Made by a program: the position numbers and the translations under genes. Positions 5,887-8,586 of a stretch of 8,586 nucleotides of DNA are shown in pieces. How positions within the stretch are numbered: position 1 is the stretch's first letter; each line of letters begins with the position of its first letter. Origin of the DNA: CAXMNX01 sp051009475 (GTDB taxonomy: Bacteria; Pseudomonadota; Alphaproteobacteria; Rhodobacterales; Rhodobacteraceae); assembly GCA_051009475.1 (NCBI GenBank), contig JBPCWO010000241.1:1-8586 (forward strand), read 5' to 3'. Below the pieces are notes generated by a model. It was given only the letters and a program-made list of their open reading frames with translations, ran no database searches and was not told the origin of the DNA.

Positions 5887-6723
5887 ATGACGCGTCACGT
5901 TCGAACAGCCATAATCCCGGTCGCAGGAAAGGGCACTCGCATGCTGCCCGCGACCCGAGCTGTGCCCAAGGAATTACTGCCAATTCTCGATCGACCAATG
6001 ATCGATTTCGCTATCGACGAAGCGATCAATGCCGGCGTTGAACGGCTGGTCATTGTGACCCATCCAGAAAAAGAAGCGATCAGACGACACGTCTTCGCGG
6101 ATCCGCCCATCTCGGAGGAAGGTGAGTTACTCGACATAGTTTTTGCGTCGCAATCTGTGCAATGCGGCCTTGGTCACGCTGTCCTGTCAGCTCGGGATTT
6201 CGTTTTGCCGGGCCCGATCGCGGTCATCCTTCCAGATGACCTGATTGTGGGAGAACGTGCCGTACTTGAGCAAATGATCGCGGCCTACGGACAGACGGAA
6301 CCGGGCCATCTGGTTGCAACCATGTCGGTTCCACTGCATGAAGTTTCGCGCTACGGAATTCTCGAAGTTACCCAAAAATGCTCTCCTCTGCTCCTTGCAG
6401 ATAACGTCGTGGAAAAACCCTCCGTGGATACCGCCCCGTCTAATTCCGCAATTGTCGGACGCTATGTGTTGAATGCGGAAATTTTTGAGGCGCTCGCCGA
6501 AATCGCGCCCGGTGCCAACAACGAGATCCAACTCACTGACGCGATCAGTGCGACCGCTGGTGCCGTCGGTCTCGCGGGTTATCTGTTCGAGGGTGTACGC
6601 TTCGATTGTGGTAGCAAAGAGGGCCTTTTGGCCGCTACGTTGTTTCGCGCCCAGCGTGATCCTGCGTACCAGGATATCCTCGCTGATCCGATAACCATCC
6701 AGACAATTCCTGACGCCGCCTAA
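5887..6723 (+). CDS. galU: UTP--glucose-1-phosphate uridylyltransferase (GalU-like), shortened form
   Basis: Predicted to make UDP-glucose and pyrophosphate from UTP and glucose-1-phosphate in the cytoplasm, supplying polysaccharide and glycolipid synthesis. The 278 residues carry the nucleotide-binding loop AGKGTRMLPATRAVPKELLP (13-32), GLGHAV (94-99), the metal-site motif LPDD (115-118), EKP (176-178), GRYVL (191-195), EIQLTDAI (213-220) and FDCGSKEG (239-246). These place it firmly among GalU-type enzymes. Two features are unusual: the segment between THPEK (58-62) and GLGH is about 18 residues shorter than in E. coli GalU, losing the YELE...L helical region, and the usual Lys of ATK is Arg24. 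The total is below the usual 295-300. It may be a divergent second copy, or prefer another nucleotide. AGG at 5879-5881 (in GCGAGG) precedes the ATG by 5 nt. Its own promoter should lie in 5762-5886, where I see no convincing boxes. Confidence 0.85.
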   Translation: MTRHVRTAIIPVAGKGTRMLPATRAVPKELLPILDRPMIDFAIDEAINAGVERLVIVTHPEKEAIRRHVFADPPISEEGELLDIVFASQSVQCGLGHAVLSARDFVLPGPIAVILPDDLIVGERAVLEQMIAAYGQTEPGHLVATMSVPLHEVSRYGILEVTQKCSPLLLADNVVEKPSVDTAPSNSAIVGRYVLNAEIFEALAEIAPGANNEIQLTDAISATAGAVGLAGYLFEGVRFDCGSKEGLLAATLFRAQRDPAYQDILADPITIQTIPDAA

Positions 6724-6778
6724 ATCATCATTTTCTTGCTTGCTCCCGTATGCGTCCTAAGAGTTTCGCGGCCGGAAG

Positions 6779-6934
6779 ATGAACACCACGCTTCAGTCTC
6801 GCAACCAGCTGGCGACAAAAGCGGCGATCGAGGCACGGCTCGACGCCGCACCAGTTTCCCTTACCGATCAGCTTAAGGCGGATCGGGACGAAAAGATCGC
6901 CAAGCAGCGGCTTGCACGCGAGAAAGAGCGATAG
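6779..6934 (+). CDS. Small highly charged protein, 51 residues, unknown function
   Basis: An ATG-to-TAG reading frame encoding 51 residues, starting MNTTLQSRNQLATKAAIEAR and ending KQRLAREKER. It has no cysteine or aromatic residue. It is rich in Lys, Arg, Glu, Asp, Gln and Ala, and about two thirds of its third codon positions are G or C, as expected for coding sequence in this genome. It would be mostly alpha-helical and soluble; the pattern resembles small alphaproteobacterial proteins of the DUF6481 sort, but I cannot confirm that. It lies 55 nt after galU on the same strand and ends 4 nt before the convergent aldo-keto reductase gene, filling the gap neatly. Weak point: GGAAG touches the ATG with no spacing, and no other start exists because an in-frame TAA lies at 6758-6760. 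Confidence 0.55.
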   Translation: MNTTLQSRNQLATKAAIEARLDAAPVSLTDQLKADRDEKIAKQRLAREKER

Positions 6935-6938
6935 GCGC

Positions 6939-8006
6939 TCAAACCTCCTCGGACGAACGCGCCCATAGGTTGACGCCCTCCGACACCGACAAAGCGTCGA
7001 TTTCGTCAAGCTCAGCCTTTGAGAAATCCGGGCTTTCCAGCGCACCAATGCAATCCAGAATCTGGCTGGGTTTTGAAGCACCGATCAGCGCTGTCGTCAC
7101 GCGAGCATCCCGCAGTACCCAGGCAAGCGCCATCTGGGCAAGCGATTGACCTCGCGCACTCGCAATCTCGTTCAGTCCCCGCAGCCGCCCAATTTGTTCT
7201 TCGCCTAGCAGAGTTTTATCAAGCGACTTGCCTTGCGCAGCCCTGCTCTCCTTGGGGACGCCTTCCAGATACTTGCCTGTCAGCATACCTTGCGCCAACG
7301 GCGTGAACGCGATCGACCCCACACCAAGTTCATCAATCGTTTCCAGCAACCCGTCCCGCTCGATCCAGCGGTTCAGAATATTGTAGCTGGGCTGATGAAT
7401 CAGACAGGGGGTTCCGAGATCGTTCAAAATAGCAATGGCTTCCCGAGTCCGTTGCGAGTTATACGAACTGATACCCGCATAAAGCGCTCGCCCGGACCGC
7501 ACAATTTGATCAAGCGCCCCCATCGTTTCTTCAAGCGGTGTGTCGGGATCGAACCGGTGCGAATAGAAGATGTCGACATACTCCAAACCCATCCGCTTCA
7601 GCGATTGGTCGCATGAGGATATCAGGTACTTCCGGCTTCCCCACTCGCCGTATGGCCCCGGCCACATGCCATACCCGGCCTTTGATGAAATGATCAGTTC
7701 GTCCCGATATCCGGCGAAGTCTGTTCGCAGTATCTCCCCAAATGCCTCTTCGGCGCTTCCAGGTGGCGGGCCATAATTGTTCGCAAGATCGAAATGGTTG
7801 ATGCCGTTATCGAAGGCAGTTCGGCAAAGGCTGCGCTTTAGCTCATGGGGTGTGTCGCCGCCAAAATTGTGCCAAAGCCCAAGACTTATCGCTGGTAGGT
7901 CCAACCCCGACCGGCCACATCGCCGATACGCCATTTGATCGTATCGGTCGCCTGCCGGGCGGTATTGGTCTGGAAAGTTGCTGGCCGAGATTGATCTGTC
8001 GCTCAT
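6939..8006 (-). CDS. gpr: Aldo/keto reductase, YghZ/Gpr type (L-glyceraldehyde 3-phosphate reductase-like)
   Basis: A cytoplasmic NADPH-dependent aldo-keto reductase with a TIM-barrel fold, closely resembling E. coli YghZ (Gpr), which reduces L-glyceraldehyde 3-phosphate and methylglyoxal. Close matches by eye include SLGLWHNFG (41-49), HFDLANNYGPPPGSAEE (71-87), YRDELIISSKAGY (100-112), MWPGPYG (114-120), SLKRMGLEYVDIFYSHR (135-151), LIHQPSYNILNRW (202-214) and IAFTPLAQGMLTGKYL (232-247). The catalytic tetrad is complete: Asp73, Tyr78, Lys109, His150. GASKPSQ (309-315) is the cofactor phosphate-binding stretch. At 355 residues it is slightly longer than the E. coli protein (346), from an N-terminal extension. 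The start at 8006 is chosen because similarity (RYDQMAYRRCG) begins before the only later Met, with AAGGA 4 nt upstream. Divergent from ettA; physiological substrate is inferred. Confidence 0.93.
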   Translation of the reverse strand: MSDRSISASNFPDQYRPAGDRYDQMAYRRCGRSGLDLPAISLGLWHNFGGDTPHELKRSLCRTAFDNGINHFDLANNYGPPPGSAEEAFGEILRTDFAGYRDELIISSKAGYGMWPGPYGEWGSRKYLISSCDQSLKRMGLEYVDIFYSHRFDPDTPLEETMGALDQIVRSGRALYAGISSYNSQRTREAIAILNDLGTPCLIHQPSYNILNRWIERDGLLETIDELGVGSIAFTPLAQGMLTGKYLEGVPKESRAAQGKSLDKTLLGEEQIGRLRGLNEIASARGQSLAQMALAWVLRDARVTTALIGASKPSQILDCIGALESPDFSKAELDEIDALSVSEGVNLWARSSEEV

Positions 8007-8072
8007 TCATCCTTCATCAACCCTGTCGCTGGCGGTGTCAATTCAACCGGCTGCGCTCCAACGACACACCCG

Positions 8073-8101
8073 TTGCACTGCTGAACGGTCGGGCCTAAAA
8101 G
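8073..8101 (+). promoter_or_regulatory. Candidate ettA promoter
   Basis: TTGCAC (8073-8078) and TAAAAG (8096-8101) are 17 bp apart, and the expected start point falls about 20 nt before the ettA ATG. The boxes match three and four of six consensus bases, so this is a weak by-eye call in a 121-bp divergent gap that must hold promoters for both ettA and the aldo-keto reductase gene. Confidence 0.33.
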
Positions 8102-8127
8102 CTGCCAAATCCCAGCGGAGCGCGCAC

Positions 8128-8586
8128 ATGGCAGCCTATCAATACGTCTATCATATGGACGGTGTCTCAAAGACCTATCCGGGCGGCAAAAAGCTGTTTG
8201 AAAACATCCGGTTAAGCTTTCTTCCCGGCGTCAAAATCGGCGTTGTCGGTGTCAATGGTGCCGGTAAATCGACGCTTCTGCGCATCATGGCCGGGCTCGA
8301 CAAGGACTTTCAGGGCGAAGCCTGGGCCGCCGAAGGCGCGCGCGTGGGCTATTTGCCGCAGGAGCCGCAATTGGACGCCTCCCTCAACGTTCGTGACAAC
8401 GTCATGCTGGGAGTGGCCGCGAAGAAGGCCAAGCTCGACCGGTTCAACGAGCTGGCGATGAATTACTCGGACGAAACCGCCGACGAGATGGCGCAGTTTC
8501 AGGACGAGATCGACAGCGAAAACCTCTGGGATCTCGACGCCCAGATCGACGTCGCGATGGAGGCACTGCGCTGCCCGCCCGACGAG
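8128..8586 (+). CDS. ettA: Energy-dependent translational throttle protein EttA, ABC-F ATPase (partial, C-terminus off the right edge)
   Basis: An ABC-F protein that binds the ribosomal E site and, according to ATP/ADP state, holds or releases the ribosome entering elongation; it is cytoplasmic and not a transporter. The 153 readable codons cover most of the first ATPase half. Features are YVYHMDGVSKTYPGGKKLFENI (6-27, the first beta strands), Walker A GVNGAGKST (41-49), LLRIMAGLDKDFQGEA (50-65) and the Q-loop region GYLPQEPQL (74-82), followed by the helical arm segment that contacts tRNA/L1 in EttA. The run from LSF through KIGVVGVNGAGKSTLLRIMAG nearly copies E. coli EttA. Full-length EttA is about 550 residues, so some 400 lie outside the window. 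GGAG (8117-8120) is 7 nt before the ATG. Other ABC-F members (Uup, YbiT) match this N-terminus less well. Confidence 0.94.
   Translation, partial: MAAYQYVYHMDGVSKTYPGGKKLFENIRLSFLPGVKIGVVGVNGAGKSTLLRIMAGLDKDFQGEAWAAEGARVGYLPQEPQLDASLNVRDNVMLGVAAKKAKLDRFNELAMNYSDETADEMAQFQDEIDSENLWDLDAQIDVAMEALRCPPDE

Noticed and set aside
6728..7081. 117-residue minus-strand reading frame over the galU / aldo-keto reductase junction
   Set aside because: It overlaps the well-supported aldo-keto reductase gene in another frame, is rich in Arg, Cys and Leu as out-of-frame reads are, and has no recognisable motif.
8053..8123. GCGCTCC pairing with GGAGCGC, masking the ettA ribosome binding site
   Set aside because: The arms are 57 nt apart, and the left arm lies upstream of the likely promoter, so it would probably not be in the transcript.

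Overview
The window looks like ordinary chromosomal core sequence from an alphaproteobacterium, most likely of the Rhodobacterales / Roseobacter group. The evidence is a moderately GC-rich base composition by eye, the protein styles (a short Nth overlapping a PfkB-type adenosine kinase, an EttA-type ABC-F protein, a GalU-type enzyme), and compact operons with short gaps. This placement rests on remembered family resemblance, not on a database search. I see no mobile element, CRISPR array, rRNA or tRNA.

Layout. (1) Positions 1-823, minus strand: the first 274 codons of a DppB/OppB-type peptide or nickel ABC transporter permease, running off the left edge. (2) Positions 824-1066: a divergent intergenic region holding three related TGAAC...GTTCA palindromes spaced 21 and 32 bp apart, which overlap the likely promoter and 5' leader of the next gene. 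(3) Positions 1067-2260, plus strand: a polytopic membrane protein resembling DUF2157. (4) Positions 2291-3927, minus strand: a two-gene operon, endonuclease III (nth) followed by a PfkB-family adenosine-kinase-like gene, overlapping by ATGA. (5) Positions 4058-4912, plus strand: an AraC-type HTH fused to an O6-methylguanine-DNA methyltransferase, divergent from nth. Together these form a small DNA-repair neighbourhood (oxidised and alkylated bases). (6) Positions 5042-5704, plus strand: an OmpA-domain lipoprotein, preceded by two CTGAT-N7-ATCAG palindromes and followed by a strong intrinsic terminator. (7) Positions 5887-6723, plus strand: a shortened GalU-type nucleotidyltransferase (UDP-glucose supply), then a likely 51-residue charged small protein (6779-6934). 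(8) Positions 6939-8006, minus strand: a YghZ/Gpr-type aldo-keto reductase. (9) Positions 8128-8586, plus strand: the N-terminal 153 codons of EttA, running off the right edge.

The genes do not form one pathway. Linked functions are DNA repair (nth and the methyltransferase, back to back) and purine salvage coupled to nth. The cell-envelope genes (OmpA-like lipoprotein, galU) sit side by side but are separated by a terminator. No complete new system is visible. The most interesting material is regulatory: the three-palindrome operator cluster, the paired CTGAT palindromes, and a possible hairpin that would mask the ribosome binding site of the methyltransferase gene.
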